64,000 nucleotides of DNA from Amycolatopsis mongoliensis (GTDB taxonomy: Bacteria; Actinomycetota; Actinomycetes; Mycobacteriales; Pseudonocardiaceae). A program made the position numbers and the translations under genes. The notes under the pieces are model-generated. The model was given only the letters and a program-made list of their open reading frames with translations, was not told the origin of the DNA and ran no database searches. Shown here in pieces: positions 19,500 through 28,708 of the stretch. Position 1 is the first letter of the stretch, and each line of letters opens with the position of its first letter. The DNA lies in contig NZ_CP127295.1 of assembly GCF_030285665.1 (NCBI RefSeq), forward strand, positions 8,246,001 to 8,310,000. Reading direction: 5' to 3'.

Positions 19500-21037
19500 G
19501 CGATCACCCAGCTGACGTCGTCGTTGTACGAACCGGCGGCGTCCCAGGCGTGGGCGCCGCTGGTGTCGGCGATGTAGACGGTGTTGTCGTAGTGCCGCAG
19601 GTACTTCCCGGAGTAGTTGTACGAGCGGAACGACGTGCCCTGCCCGTTCTTCCCGGCGACCGGGCAGAACGTCGCGTCCGCGCGGAACGCCGCGCTGCCG
19701 TCCATCGGCTGCCGGTGGACCTGGAAGTCGAAGTGGCGCAGGAAGTCCCCGGGGTAGTTCCGCGACTCGAACGACACGCAGGAGGCGTCCGCCAGTCCCT
19801 TGCGGACGATCCAGGTGGCGTCGTTTTTGTCCAAAGTGGAGCTGACGGGCGAGATCACCGCGTTGTCGTTCTGGTGACGGAGGTAGTCACCGGTGCAGCA
19901 CGCGGTGGTCGCGCGCACGGAGATCTCCGAGCCGGGGTTCAGGGTGCCGGTCGACCCGGTCGGGCCGCCGTAGCCGACGGAGACGACGTTCGCCTGGACC
20001 GCGTTGTCCGCCGCGTCGGTCGGCAGCCCGGCGGTCATCACGCCTTCGAAGAACGACCCGATCGAGCCGTTGCTGTTGTCCCCACCGGTGCCCAGGACGA
20101 TCGCGCCCTCCTGGTGCATCGGCGCATAGCCGGCGCGCGTCGGTTCCGGGCCGGAATAGGTCGTCCGCAAGCCGCCGGACTGCGCGTTGCCGTCCTTGAG
20201 CGCGAAGAAGTTCTGGCCGTTGTTCTTCAGCAGGGCGGTCACGAACGGCGCCGTGACGCCGGTGTTCGCGGTGTTCTGGCTCCCGCCCGCACTGGACTGG
20301 AACAGCCCGTTCTCCAGGTCGGCCTGCACCCAGGGACCCGCGCCGTAGCAGGGCTGGAACCAGCACTCGGTGCCGAAGTTGAGGGCGTCCATGTGACCGT
20401 TGCCGGTGTCCTGGTTGTTCGTCTCGGCGTTGCCGTAGTCGAAGCAGCAGGCGCCGTTGACGTGCGTACCCGAGGTGATCATGTACATGCCCTCGGGCTG
20501 GCCGTTCTTGGCGACGCCGGTCGTGGTGTTGTCGCGGTAGCCCATCCGGCCGGAGAACGAGGCGCCGTAGACCTGGTGGCCGCCGGCGGTCACCGGCAGG
20601 GCGTCCGCCGGGACGCCGGTGTCCTGGTCCCCGGCGCCGCCGGGGCCCTCGATCGTCAGGTCGTTGTGCCGCGGGGACTGGTCGTAGATCACGGTGATCA
20701 GGCAGGTCGTCCCGGCGCAGAAGGAGTCCTGGGCCGCGGCGTTCGCGTAGCCGCCGGCCGCCAGCAGGCCGATGTTCGTCTTCGCGCCGTCCGAGGCGCG
20801 CTGGACCTGGTACAGCGGCCCGTTGTAGGTGCCGTAGAGGGCTCGCGTGGTGCTGTGCGCGGCGACGCAGGCCGTGCCCGCCGCGCCGTAGATGTCGCAC
20901 GGCAGCGACGCGGCGGCCGAAGCCGTCGACGCCGTCGTGACGCTCGCGAGCGCCACCACCGCGGCACCGGCGAAAGCGAGCGCCATCCTTGATCGACTGT
21001 TAGCGCTAACATTTTTTCTGTCTCGACGTTGAGACAT
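19481..21037 (-). CDS. abfB: Secreted alpha-L-arabinofuranosidase B (GH54) with CBM42
   Basis: This 518-residue protein has a signal peptide (about 1-42), the GH54 catalytic domain (about 43-375; LPCDIYGAAGTACVAAHST at its start) and a CBM42 arabinose-binding beta-trefoil in the last 140 residues (GDYLRH, GDFLRH and GKYLRHYD repeats). The GNAE and GGDN segments correspond, as far as I recall, to the nucleophile and acid regions of fungal AbfB. It releases arabinofuranose side chains from arabinoxylan and arabinan. The ATG at 21037 has a good GGAGG site; an ATG at 20986 would place the palindrome at 20998-21011 upstream of the gene. It is convergent with the DJ-1 gene (19-bp overlap). Confidence 0.93.
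   Translation of the reverse strand: MSQRRDRKNVSANSRSRMALAFAGAAVVALASVTTASTASAAASLPCDIYGAAGTACVAAHSTTRALYGTYNGPLYQVQRASDGAKTNIGLLAAGGYANAAAQDSFCAGTTCLITVIYDQSPRHNDLTIEGPGGAGDQDTGVPADALPVTAGGHQVYGASFSGRMGYRDNTTTGVAKNGQPEGMYMITSGTHVNGACCFDYGNAETNNQDTGNGHMDALNFGTECWFQPCYGAGPWVQADLENGLFQSSAGGSQNTANTGVTAPFVTALLKNNGQNFFALKDGNAQSGGLRTTYSGPEPTRAGYAPMHQEGAIVLGTGGDNSNGSIGSFFEGVMTAGLPTDAADNAVQANVVSVGYGGPTGSTGTLNPGSEISVRATTACCTGDYLRHQNDNAVISPVSSTLDKNDATWIVRKGLADASCVSFESRNYPGDFLRHFDFQVHRQPMDGSAAFRADATFCPVAGKNGQGTSFRSYNYSGKYLRHYDNTVYIADTSGAHAWDAAGSYNDDVSWVIAQPWAP
20998..21011. promoter_or_regulatory. LacI-type operator palindrome in the abfB 5' end
   Basis: TGTTAGCGCTAACA is a perfect 14-bp palindrome with the central CG typical of LacI-family operators on actinobacterial glycosidase genes. 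It overlaps codons about 9-13 of abfB when translation starts at 21037, or is just upstream for a start at 20986. No LacI gene is in the window, so the regulator must be elsewhere. Confidence 0.65.
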
Positions 21038-21064
21038 AAAAGCCTCCAGAGCGGGACCCGAAGA

Positions 21065-21078
21065 TGTGAGCGTTACCA
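21065..21078. promoter_or_regulatory. Degenerate second LacI-type site upstream of abfB
   Basis: TGTGAGCGTTACCA matches the perfect abfB palindrome at 11 of 14 positions. It lies 28 bp upstream of the abfB ATG at 21037, where it could cooperate with the primary site at 20998-21011. Confidence 0.35.
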
Positions 21079-21260
21079 CGGGCACTATGCAACTCCGCCC
21101 GCGGTTCGTCAACGCTCCGATTTGCCGCGAATCGGGCTCGGGTCGATCATAAAACGATTCAGGATTCCCGGCGGTCGTCGAAGCGATTCACCAGGCGTGC
21201 GTCCCGGTGGAGTATTGCCAACGTGTGAGTTCGTGATTACAGTCACGTATCACGCTGTAT

Positions 21261-21272
21261 TGAAACGTTTTA
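21261..21272. promoter_or_regulatory. LacI-type operator candidate upstream of the rhamnosidase
   Basis: TGAAACGTTTTA deviates by one base from the palindrome TGAAACGTTTCA, with a perfect AAACGTTT core. It lies 38 bp upstream of the GH78 ATG, in an AT-richer stretch. The different core from the abfB site suggests a different regulator for rhamnose-containing substrates. Confidence 0.45.
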
Positions 21273-21309
21273 AGTACCGCTGCCCCATCCCCGCCGCAAG
21301 GGAGCCCGC

Positions 21310-24300
21310 ATGCTGCCCTCGAAACTCTGGCGCGCGACCACCACCACGCTCGCCGCGATCCTGGTCCTGTCCGCCGCCTCGGTTCCCCCGGCCGGGGCGG
21401 CCCCACCGGTCGACCTGGCCGGTGCGCACTGGATCTGGTACCCGGAAGGCGACGCCCGGGTCGGCGCGCCGGCCGCGACCCGCTACTTCCGCACGACGTT
21501 CACCGCGCCCGCCGGCGCGGTCAGCGACGCCCAGCTCGTCGTGACCGGCGACGACACCGTCGACGTCTGGCTCAACGGGAAGCCCCTGGCTTCCTCGGCC
21601 CGCACCACCGACTCGTGGCGGACGGCGCTGCCCGTGGACCTGCGGCCCGCCCTGGCGCCCGGTGCCAACACCCTCGCCGTCGCCGTCCGCAACGCCGGCG
21701 GGCCGGCCGGCCTGCTCGGGCGGCTGCGCGTGACGACGGCGTCGGGCACCACCGACCTGGCCACCGGCGCCGGCTGGAAGAGCGCGACGAGCGCGCCGGA
21801 CGGCTGGGAACAACCCGGCTTCGCCGATGGAACCTGGGCCGCGGCTGCCGATCTCGGCACGTACGGCGCCGCGCCGTGGGGCAGCGGCGTCAGCACCCCG
21901 AACGGCTCGGCCAAGACGCCGCTTTCGGTCGCGAGCGCCACGGTCGGGCAGCGGGTGAACCCCCTCGGCGTCGATCCGGCCCAGGCCCGGTTCGGCTGGA
22001 AGCTCGCGTCGGCCACCTCGCAGCAGCGGCAGTCGGCCTACCAGCTGCTGGTGTCCACCGGCGGCACCGACGTCTGGGACAGCGGCCGCGTCCCCTCCGC
22101 GCAGCAGGCCGACGTCGCCTACGGCGGTCCGGCGCTGACCTCGCTGACCGCCTACACCTGGAAGGTCCGCGTCTGGGACGCCCAGGGCCGGATCAGTGGC
22201 TGGAGCCCGGTGCAGCGCTTCGAAACCGCGTTGCGCGACCCGGCGGCCGAATGGACCGGCGCCTTCCTCGGCCGCGCCACGGCGGGCCCGGACCTCGCCG
22301 GTGCGAGCTGGCTCTGGTACCCCGAGGGCGATCCGCTCGGCGGCGTGCCGCCGGCCACCCGGTTCTTCCGGAAGTCGCTCGATCTGGCCGCCGCGCCGTC
22401 GAAGGCCACCCTGGTCGTGACCGGGGACGACACCGCCACGGTCTGGGTGAACGGCACCAAGGTCAGTGACTCCCCGCGCGTCACCGACTCATGGAAGACG
22501 GCCGCCGTCGTCGACGTCGGCGGCCTGCTGACCGCCGGGCCGAACACGATCGCCGTCAGCGCGGAGAACACCACACAGAGCCCGGCCGGGATGATCGCGA
22601 AGCTGACCGTCCAAGGTGGACCCACCGTCGGCACCGACGGCACGTGGAAGGCGAGCCAGACCGGCCCGGACGGCTGGCAGCAGCGCGGGTTCGACGACAG
22701 CTCCTGGCCGGCGGCGCGGGCACTGACCGCGTACGGCACCGGGCCGTGGGGCGCGAACGTCGCCGTGAGCGCGCCCGCTCCCCTGCTGCGCAAGACCTTC
22801 ACGGTCTCGAAGCCGGTCGCGAGCGCGCGGCTGCTCACCACCGCGCTCGGCCTGCAGGAGACCCACCTCAACGGCGCCAAGGTCGGCGGCGAGGTCCTGG
22901 CCCCGGGCTGGACCGACTACACGAAACGCCTGCAGTACCGCGTTTCCGACGTCACCGGCCAGATCCGCGCCGGCGAGAACGTCCTCGGCGCGATGGTCGG
23001 CAACGGCTGGTACTCCGGGAGCATCGGCATCGCCGGCAGCCAGAAGTACGGCACCGAGCCGTGGTACTCGGCGCAGCTGAAGCTGACGTTCACCGACGGC
23101 ACGACCGCCACGGTCGCCACCGACGGCAGCTGGAAGGCCGGTGACGGCGCGATTCGCGCGGACGACCTCTACCAGGGTGAAACGTACGACGCGCGGCTCG
23201 CGACGGGCTGGGACCGCCCCGGCTTCGACGACCGAAGCTGGGCGGCACCCCGCGTCAAGACCGGCGCCAAGCCGAACCTGGTGTCCCAGGTGGACAACGG
23301 CGTCACGGTGCAGCAGGAGTTCAAGCCCGTCGCGTGGACCCAGCCGAAGCCGGGGGTCTGGGTGGCCGACCTGGGCCAGAACTTCAGCGGCTGGAACAAG
23401 CTGTCGGTGACCGGGCCGGCCGGCACCACGGTCACCATGCGGCACGCCGAGGTGCTCAACCCCGACGGCACGATCTACACGACGAACCTGCGCGCGGCCC
23501 AGGCGACCGACCGGTTCACCCTGGCGGGCACCGGCGGCCCGGAGACGTACGAGCCGCGGTTCACCGTGCACGGCTACCGGTACGTCGAGCTGACCGGCCT
23601 CCCGTCGGCTCCGACGGCGGCGACGCTGACCGGCCGGGCGATGTGGACGTCCGGCGCGCAGACCGGCACGTTCACGACGTCGAACGCGCTGGTGAACCAG
23701 CTGCAGCACAACATCCTGTGGGGTGAGCGCTCGAACATGCTGTCCGTGCCGAGCGACTGCCCGCAGCGCGACGAGCGGCTCGGCTGGACCGGTGACATCG
23801 GGATCTTCGCCGGCACCTCGACGTTCAACCTCGACGTGGCGAACTTCCTCGGCAAGTTCAGCGACGACCTGGTCGACGCCCAGCACGCCGACGGCTCGTT
23901 CACCGACGTCGCGCCGGGCGTGCTCGACGGCTCGGGCACGGCGGGCTGGGGCGACGCGGGCGTCATCGTGCCCTACACCCTGTGGCAGCGGTACGGCGAC
24001 ACGGACGTGATCACCGAGCACTTCGCCGCCATGGTCAAGTGGGTCGAATACCTGCGCTCGACGTCGGGTGCCGACCTGATCCGCGATCACCAGACCTACG
24101 GCGACTGGCTCAACGTCAACGACAACACCGCGCAGGACCTGATCTCGACGGCGTTCTTCGCGTGGTCGTCCCGGCTGGTGTCGCGGATGGCCGCGGCCAC
24201 CGGGCACACCGCCGAGGCGACGAAGTACGGGACGCTCGCCGACCAGATCGGGACCGCGTTCACGAACCGGTTCACGCAGGCGGACGGCACGGTCGGCGCG

Positions 24301-24963
24301 AACACGCAGACCGGGTACGTCCTCGCGCTGGCGTTCGGGTTGCTGCCGGCGTCCCGCGTCCAGCCGGCGGCGGACAAGCTGGCCGCGAAGGTCGCTGCTT
24401 CGGGCGGGCACCTGAGCGTCGGGTTCCTCGGCGTCGAGAACCTGCTGCCGGTGCTGGCCGCGCACGGCCACGCGGACGTCGCGTACCAGGTGCTGCTGCA
24501 GCCGGGCTTCCCCGGCTGGGGCTACATGATCGGCCACGGCGCGACGACGATCTGGGAGCGCTGGGACGGGATCAAGCCGGACGGGTCGTTCAACGACCCC
24601 GGGATGAACTCGTTCAACCACTACGGCCTCGGCTCGGTGGGCGACTTCCTGTACCGCTCGGTCGGCGGGCTTTCCCCGGCGTCCCCGGGCTACGCGTCAC
24701 TGCTGGTGGCACCGCGCCCGGGCGGCGGGTTGACGTCGGCGAAGTCGGCGTACGAGACACCGTACGGCGGGGCGGTCAGCGACTGGTCGATCTCGGCCGG
24801 GAAGCTGACGCTGCGGGTGACGGTCCCGGCCGGCGCTTCGGCGACGGTGCAGGTGCCGACGTCCCAGCCGGGCTCGGTCGTCGCGCCGCCGGAAGCGGTG
24901 CCGTCGTCGGCGGGCTCGTACTTCGTGCCCGCGGGTTCGTACGTCTTCACCGCCACCGCGTGA
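21310..24963 (+). CDS. Secreted alpha-L-rhamnosidase, GH78
   Basis: This 1217-residue protein has a signal peptide (1-30). Two similar galactose-binding-like modules follow (about 36-195 and 325-480; both begin with a W-LWYPEGD-type segment). After them come beta-sandwich domains, the GH78 (alpha/alpha)6 barrel (about 790-1110) and a C-terminal beta-sandwich. The barrel holds the signature DCPQRDERLGWTGD with the catalytic acid region, and GHGATTIWERW with the putative base Glu. It hydrolyses terminal alpha-L-rhamnose from plant pectins, glycosides or gums. It is divergent from abfB, consistent with a hemicellulose/pectin side-chain module. Confidence 0.93.
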   Translation: MLPSKLWRATTTTLAAILVLSAASVPPAGAAPPVDLAGAHWIWYPEGDARVGAPAATRYFRTTFTAPAGAVSDAQLVVTGDDTVDVWLNGKPLASSARTTDSWRTALPVDLRPALAPGANTLAVAVRNAGGPAGLLGRLRVTTASGTTDLATGAGWKSATSAPDGWEQPGFADGTWAAAADLGTYGAAPWGSGVSTPNGSAKTPLSVASATVGQRVNPLGVDPAQARFGWKLASATSQQRQSAYQLLVSTGGTDVWDSGRVPSAQQADVAYGGPALTSLTAYTWKVRVWDAQGRISGWSPVQRFETALRDPAAEWTGAFLGRATAGPDLAGASWLWYPEGDPLGGVPPATRFFRKSLDLAAAPSKATLVVTGDDTATVWVNGTKVSDSPRVTDSWKTAAVVDVGGLLTAGPNTIAVSAENTTQSPAGMIAKLTVQGGPTVGTDGTWKASQTGPDGWQQRGFDDSSWPAARALTAYGTGPWGANVAVSAPAPLLRKTFTVSKPVASARLLTTALGLQETHLNGAKVGGEVLAPGWTDYTKRLQYRVSDVTGQIRAGENVLGAMVGNGWYSGSIGIAGSQKYGTEPWYSAQLKLTFTDGTTATVATDGSWKAGDGAIRADDLYQGETYDARLATGWDRPGFDDRSWAAPRVKTGAKPNLVSQVDNGVTVQQEFKPVAWTQPKPGVWVADLGQNFSGWNKLSVTGPAGTTVTMRHAEVLNPDGTIYTTNLRAAQATDRFTLAGTGGPETYEPRFTVHGYRYVELTGLPSAPTAATLTGRAMWTSGAQTGTFTTSNALVNQLQHNILWGERSNMLSVPSDCPQRDERLGWTGDIGIFAGTSTFNLDVANFLGKFSDDLVDAQHADGSFTDVAPGVLDGSGTAGWGDAGVIVPYTLWQRYGDTDVITEHFAAMVKWVEYLRSTSGADLIRDHQTYGDWLNVNDNTAQDLISTAFFAWSSRLVSRMAAATGHTAEATKYGTLADQIGTAFTNRFTQADGTVGANTQTGYVLALAFGLLPASRVQPAADKLAAKVAASGGHLSVGFLGVENLLPVLAAHGHADVAYQVLLQPGFPGWGYMIGHGATTIWERWDGIKPDGSFNDPGMNSFNHYGLGSVGDFLYRSVGGLSPASPGYASLLVAPRPGGGLTSAKSAYETPYGGAVSDWSISAGKLTLRVTVPAGASATVQVPTSQPGSVVAPPEAVPSSAGSYFVPAGSYVFTATA

Positions 24964-24987
24964 CCCGCTGAAAGCGCCTCAAGGTGA

Positions 24988-25044
24988 CCTTCGGTGCGTC
25001 TGACGCACCGAAGGCCACCTTGGGTGCGTCAGACGCACCCAAGG
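24988..25044. terminator. Twin perfect hairpins between convergent genes
   Basis: Two adjacent 12-bp perfect stems: CCTTCGGTGCGT/ACGCACCGAAGG (24988-24999 and 25003-25014, loop CTG) and CCTTGGGTGCGT/ACGCACCCAAGG (25018-25029 and 25033-25044, loop CAG). An outer imperfect arm pair (AAGCGCCTCAA near 24971, TTGGGGCGCTT ending at 25060) encloses both. The structure fills the gap between the rhamnosidase and P450 stops, so it should terminate both transcripts. The core resembles the 30-bp repeat units at 43201-43350. Confidence 0.75.
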
Positions 25045-25059
25045 CCGCATTGGGGCGCT

Positions 25060-26385
25060 TCAGTCCGGGAGGAGCCGGAACCTGAGGTGGAAGTTGTCCA
25101 GGCCGGCCGGGAGCGGGCGCTCCGGAGCCGGCACCGGACCCGTCGCCTGCTCGAAACCGTGCTGCCGCAGCAGGTTCGCGAGCATCGTGCTCGCGCAGAA
25201 CTGGACCAGGTCACGGCCCGGGCAGACCGCCGGGCCCGCGCTGAACGGGACCAGCGCCGGATTCGCGGCCGCCCGGCCGTCGAGCCAGATGTCCGGGTCG
25301 AAGCGGTCGGCATAGGGCAACGCCGCGTCGCGGTGGAAGAACGGCGTGAAGATCAGCACCGTGGTGCCCGCGGGACCCCACGACGTCTCCTCCGTCGTCT
25401 CGCGCAGCAGCATCGGCGTCGTCGGCCACAGGCGGACCGATTCCAGCACGCAGGCCCGCAGGTAGCCCAGCTGGTCCGGCTCGGCGGGGTCGAAGCCGTC
25501 GAGGCCGGCGCGGACGCGCTCCAGCGCCGCCGGGTGGGTCGCGAGCAGCGCCAGGGTGCGGAACGTCGCCATGCCCGCCGCGTCGAACGCGAACAGCCAG
25601 TGCGCCACCTGGTCGGCCGCGGTGCCGTCGTCGCCGGCTTCGGCGATCACTGCTGCCAGGCTGCCGGCTTCGGCGCGACCGAGGTGCTCGGTCAAGCGGG
25701 CGCGGAACCGCTCCCGCAGCTTCTCGCGCCGCGGGTGCAGGTACGCCCAGTTCGCGTCGAGCCGCAGCCGCTCCAGCAGGCCGAGGAGCGTGTCGTCGTC
25801 GCGGGCCCCCGGACCGAGCACGACCGTCCGGACCAGCCGCCACCACGCGACGTCGAAGGCGGCCCAGCTCAGCTCGCCGTCGTGCGTCACCTCGCTCAGC
25901 AGGACGGCGGCTTCGTCCGCGATCGCACGGGCGAACGGGGTCGCGAGCTCGTGCAGCGGACGCCCCGGCTCGAGCACGGTTTCATTGAAACGGCGTCGCG
26001 GACGGCGGTCGTGCGCGTCCGAGATCAGCACGCCGTGCGGCTGGAAGTGACCCAGCGCGGCTCGTTTCTCCACTGTGGACGGACTGAACGGCGTCGGCGC
26101 GCCGGCGAGCACCGTCCCCACGTCCTCGCTCGCGAGGGCCAGCCCGACCGACCGGCCGGGCACGCGCAGCTTGAGCGGGTGCCCGTCATGCTTCTCCCGC
26201 AACCGCGTCAGCAGTTTCACGCCGGCGCGGTCGACGTGCAGCTTGCCGGCCACGGCCAGCACCCGGGGACGGCGCTTGATCACTCCGACGGCCAGCGTGG
26301 GCAACGCCACCTCCAGCGCGACCCGGAGGGTGTCGGCCACCGAAGCGGTCGCCGGGCGCGTGAGTTTCCCCTGAGTGGACGTCAT
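25060..26385 (-). CDS. Cytochrome P450
   Basis: This 441-residue P450 has the heme-binding loop FSAGPAVCPGRDL (Cys388 as ligand), the K-helix ESVR and an I-helix segment AFDAAGMATFR in place of the usual AGxxT. There is no N-terminal membrane anchor, as in typical bacterial P450s. No ferredoxin or reductase is adjacent, so electrons must come from other loci. The substrate is unknown. The ATG at 26385 has a weak ribosome site. The gene is followed by the twin hairpins. Confidence 0.93.
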   Translation of the reverse strand: MTSTQGKLTRPATASVADTLRVALEVALPTLAVGVIKRRPRVLAVAGKLHVDRAGVKLLTRLREKHDGHPLKLRVPGRSVGLALASEDVGTVLAGAPTPFSPSTVEKRAALGHFQPHGVLISDAHDRRPRRRFNETVLEPGRPLHELATPFARAIADEAAVLLSEVTHDGELSWAAFDVAWWRLVRTVVLGPGARDDDTLLGLLERLRLDANWAYLHPRREKLRERFRARLTEHLGRAEAGSLAAVIAEAGDDGTAADQVAHWLFAFDAAGMATFRTLALLATHPAALERVRAGLDGFDPAEPDQLGYLRACVLESVRLWPTTPMLLRETTEETSWGPAGTTVLIFTPFFHRDAALPYADRFDPDIWLDGRAAANPALVPFSAGPAVCPGRDLVQFCASTMLANLLRQHGFEQATGPVPAPERPLPAGLDNFHLRFRLLPD

Positions 26386-26425
26386 GGACGTGCGGCTACC
26401 CGAGACCGCCGAGCGGGAAACGCGG

Positions 26426-26770
26426 TCAGTGCCGCAGCGCGAGGTTCAGCACGTCGCCCGCGTGGTCCAGGCAGTCGACGCAGATCACGGCGTCCCGCTG
26501 GGCGGAGGTGACGCGCAGCAGCGGCCGTCGCAGGCCGAGGAACGTCCGGCGCTCGCGGCGGCCGCAGAACTCGCAGACCGCGGCCAGCGGTGACGTCACC
26601 GCGGCCAGCACGTCCCCGCCCGGGGTTTCCCGGTCGGCGCCGTCCCGCGCCACCCGCAGCCCGGCGCGCACGCACTCGACGCAGATCGGCCCGGCCTTGC
26701 CGGGGACCCGCGGGCCGTGGACCGTTCCGCAGAACCGGCAGGGCCGCCCGACCCCGTTCGCCGCCGTCAC
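26426..26770 (-). CDS. Double C4 zinc-finger protein (ClpX-type fingers)
   Basis: This 114-residue protein has two similar zinc fingers: CRFC...CVEC (about residues 11-33) and CEFC...CVDC (about 66-100). Each resembles the ClpX N-terminal C4 finger, separated by a linker. No AAA+ or DNA-binding domain is present. Such fingers mediate dimerisation and partner binding. It lies 40 bp upstream of the P450 gene on the same strand and may be co-transcribed with it. Confidence 0.78.
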   Translation of the reverse strand: MTAANGVGRPCRFCGTVHGPRVPGKAGPICVECVRAGLRVARDGADRETPGGDVLAAVTSPLAAVCEFCGRRERRTFLGLRRPLLRVTSAQRDAVICVDCLDHAGDVLNLALRH

Positions 26771-26949
26771 GCCGCCTCCTCACCGGTTTCGCCGCGCGCA
26801 CAGCGGGAACCCGGGGCGCGACGCCACCTCCCGGTCACGCTACCCGCATCCGGCCGGGCTGGGGCATCGGCGGAACCGGCTCACGCTCGGCCGGACCGCG
26901 CACGGACCTCCCGCCCGGGCGGCACGGCACGAGCGGGCAGGAGGGAACC

Positions 26950-28209
26950 TTGTCGTCGTTGACGGTGCTGTTCGGCGTGGCGGGCCTGCTCGCCCTCGCC
27001 GCGGCGATCGTGCCGAAACTCGTGGCCGACCGGCCGTTCTCGGTGCCGCTGGTGATGCTGATCGCCGGGATCGTGTTCGGCCTGCTGCCGCTGCCCGCGC
27101 CCTACGGCGGCGGCTGGAGCGATCCCGCCGCCCACCTGCAAGGCGTCGAATCCTTCACCCAGCTCGGCATCCTCGTCGCGCTGGCCGGGGCCGGCCTGTC
27201 CGTCGACCGCCCGTTCGGCCTGAAACGCTGGGGTTCCACCTGGCGGCTGCTCGCGCTGACCATGCCGCTGTCGATCCTGGCGATCGCCGCGCTCGGGTCC
27301 TGGTGGCTCGCGCTGACACCGGGCGTGGCGCTGCTGCTGGCCGCGGCGCTGGCCCCGACCGACCCGGTGCTGGCGGGGGACGTCGGCGTGCCGCACCCGG
27401 ACGTCGAGCCGGACCTCGCCCGGGACAACGAAATCCGCTTCACGCTGACCACCGAGGCGGGGCTCAACGACGGACTGGCCATGCCGTTCGTCCTGCTCGG
27501 CCTGGCGATGGCGGGCCTGCGGCCGCACCTGGACTTCTCCTGGGTGCTCGTGGACCTGCTGCTGCCGGTCGTGACCGGCGCGGTGCTCGGCCTGGTCGCC
27601 GGGCGCGGGCTCGGCTGGGCGATCTTCCACACGACGTCGGACCGGCTGCGCCTCGCCGAGTACGGCGACGGCCTGGTCCTGCTGGCCCTGGCCTTCCTGC
27701 CGTACGCGCTGGCGGAACTGGCCCACGGCAACGGGTTCGTCGCCGTGTTCGTCGCCGCGGTCGTGATCCGCAAGCAGGAGCGCGAGCACGACTACCACGG
27801 CGTCCTGCACGCCTTCGGCCACCAGCTCGAACGGCTCTTCGTGCCGCTCGCCCTGCTCGGACTGGGCCTGGCCATGGGCGACGGGCTGCTGCTCGGCCTC
27901 CGCCCGCTGGAGGTGGTGATCGCGGTGGTCGCGGTGCTGGTGGTGCGGCCCGTGGTCGGCTGGGTTTCGCTGCTCGGGTCCTCGGCCGGACGGCCGGGGA
28001 CGCTGGCGATCGCGTTCTTCGGCGTCCGGGGCATCGGCACGCTCTACTACCTCGCCTACGCGCTCAACCGGCTGCCGGTGGCGCAGCACGACGTGCTGTG
28101 GCGGGTCGGCGCGCTCGCCGTCGCCGTGTCGGTGCTGGTCCACGGCATCCTCGCGGAACCGGCCATCCACCGGATCGAGCGGATGGGCGGCCACCTGCCG
28201 GCCCGCTGA
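26950..28209 (+). CDS. Na+/H+ (cation/proton) antiporter, CPA1 family
   Basis: This 419-residue membrane protein has about 11-12 helices. The family motif ALAPTDPVLAGDV carries the conserved Asp of the ion site, followed by EAGLNDGLAMPFV with another acidic residue, and RPVVGW and GVRGIGTLYYLAYAL further on. The start is a TTG with an excellent AGGAGGGAACC site. It exchanges monovalent cations for protons across the cytoplasmic membrane. It lies 40 bp upstream of the Mrp-like operon and may be transcribed with it, giving two kinds of antiporter in one unit. Confidence 0.9.
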   Translation: MSSLTVLFGVAGLLALAAAIVPKLVADRPFSVPLVMLIAGIVFGLLPLPAPYGGGWSDPAAHLQGVESFTQLGILVALAGAGLSVDRPFGLKRWGSTWRLLALTMPLSILAIAALGSWWLALTPGVALLLAAALAPTDPVLAGDVGVPHPDVEPDLARDNEIRFTLTTEAGLNDGLAMPFVLLGLAMAGLRPHLDFSWVLVDLLLPVVTGAVLGLVAGRGLGWAIFHTTSDRLRLAEYGDGLVLLALAFLPYALAELAHGNGFVAVFVAAVVIRKQEREHDYHGVLHAFGHQLERLFVPLALLGLGLAMGDGLLLGLRPLEVVIAVVAVLVVRPVVGWVSLLGSSAGRPGTLAIAFFGVRGIGTLYYLAYALNRLPVAQHDVLWRVGALAVAVSVLVHGILAEPAIHRIERMGGHLPAR

Positions 28210-28249
28210 GCCCGGTTGGCGAGCCCGGCCGCGGGGTACCCCGCCCGGC

Positions 28250-28708
28250 GTGCGGGTGACATCCGAGGTGCTGCCCTGGTGGTTCGGCCTGACCGGCCTG
28301 TGGGTCCTGACGCTGTCGACGCCGTCGCTGCCGGAGATCGTGGCCGCGGCCGTCGCGGCGCTGCCGTGCGCGTTCGCCGCCCGCGCCGCGCGCCGGGCCG
28401 TCGGCGGTGCCTGGCGGCCGAAGGCGCGCTGGCTCCGATGGCTGCTCGCGGTCCCCGGGGCGGCGGTCCGCGAATCCGGCCGCGCCCTGGTCGAGGCGGT
28501 GCGACACCCGGATGCGGGCCGGTTCGACACCACCCGGCTGCCCGACGAACCCGGCGCGGTGCACGAGGCCAGGGCGGCCTGCGCGGCCGTCGTCGTCGGC
28601 AGCACGCCTGGGACGATGGTCGTCGCCTCTCCCCCGGACCACCGCGACCTGGTCGTCCACCGGCTGCTCGAGGGTGAGTCGCGCCTGCTCGGCGAGGTGC
28701 GCCGGTGA
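28250..28708 (+). CDS. mrpE: MrpE/MnhE-like antiporter subunit
   Basis: This 152-residue protein has two N-terminal membrane helices (WWFGLTGLWVLTLSTPSLPEIVAAA) and a cytoplasmic domain matching the MnhE family end (VVGSTPGTMVVASPP...DLVVHRL). It is the first gene of the seven-gene Mrp/Mbh-like operon. The GTG at 28250 lacks a clear ribosome site; another GTG lies two codons in. Its end overlaps mrpF. Confidence 0.82.
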   Translation: MRVTSEVLPWWFGLTGLWVLTLSTPSLPEIVAAAVAALPCAFAARAARRAVGGAWRPKARWLRWLLAVPGAAVRESGRALVEAVRHPDAGRFDTTRLPDEPGAVHEARAACAAVVVGSTPGTMVVASPPDHRDLVVHRLLEGESRLLGEVRR

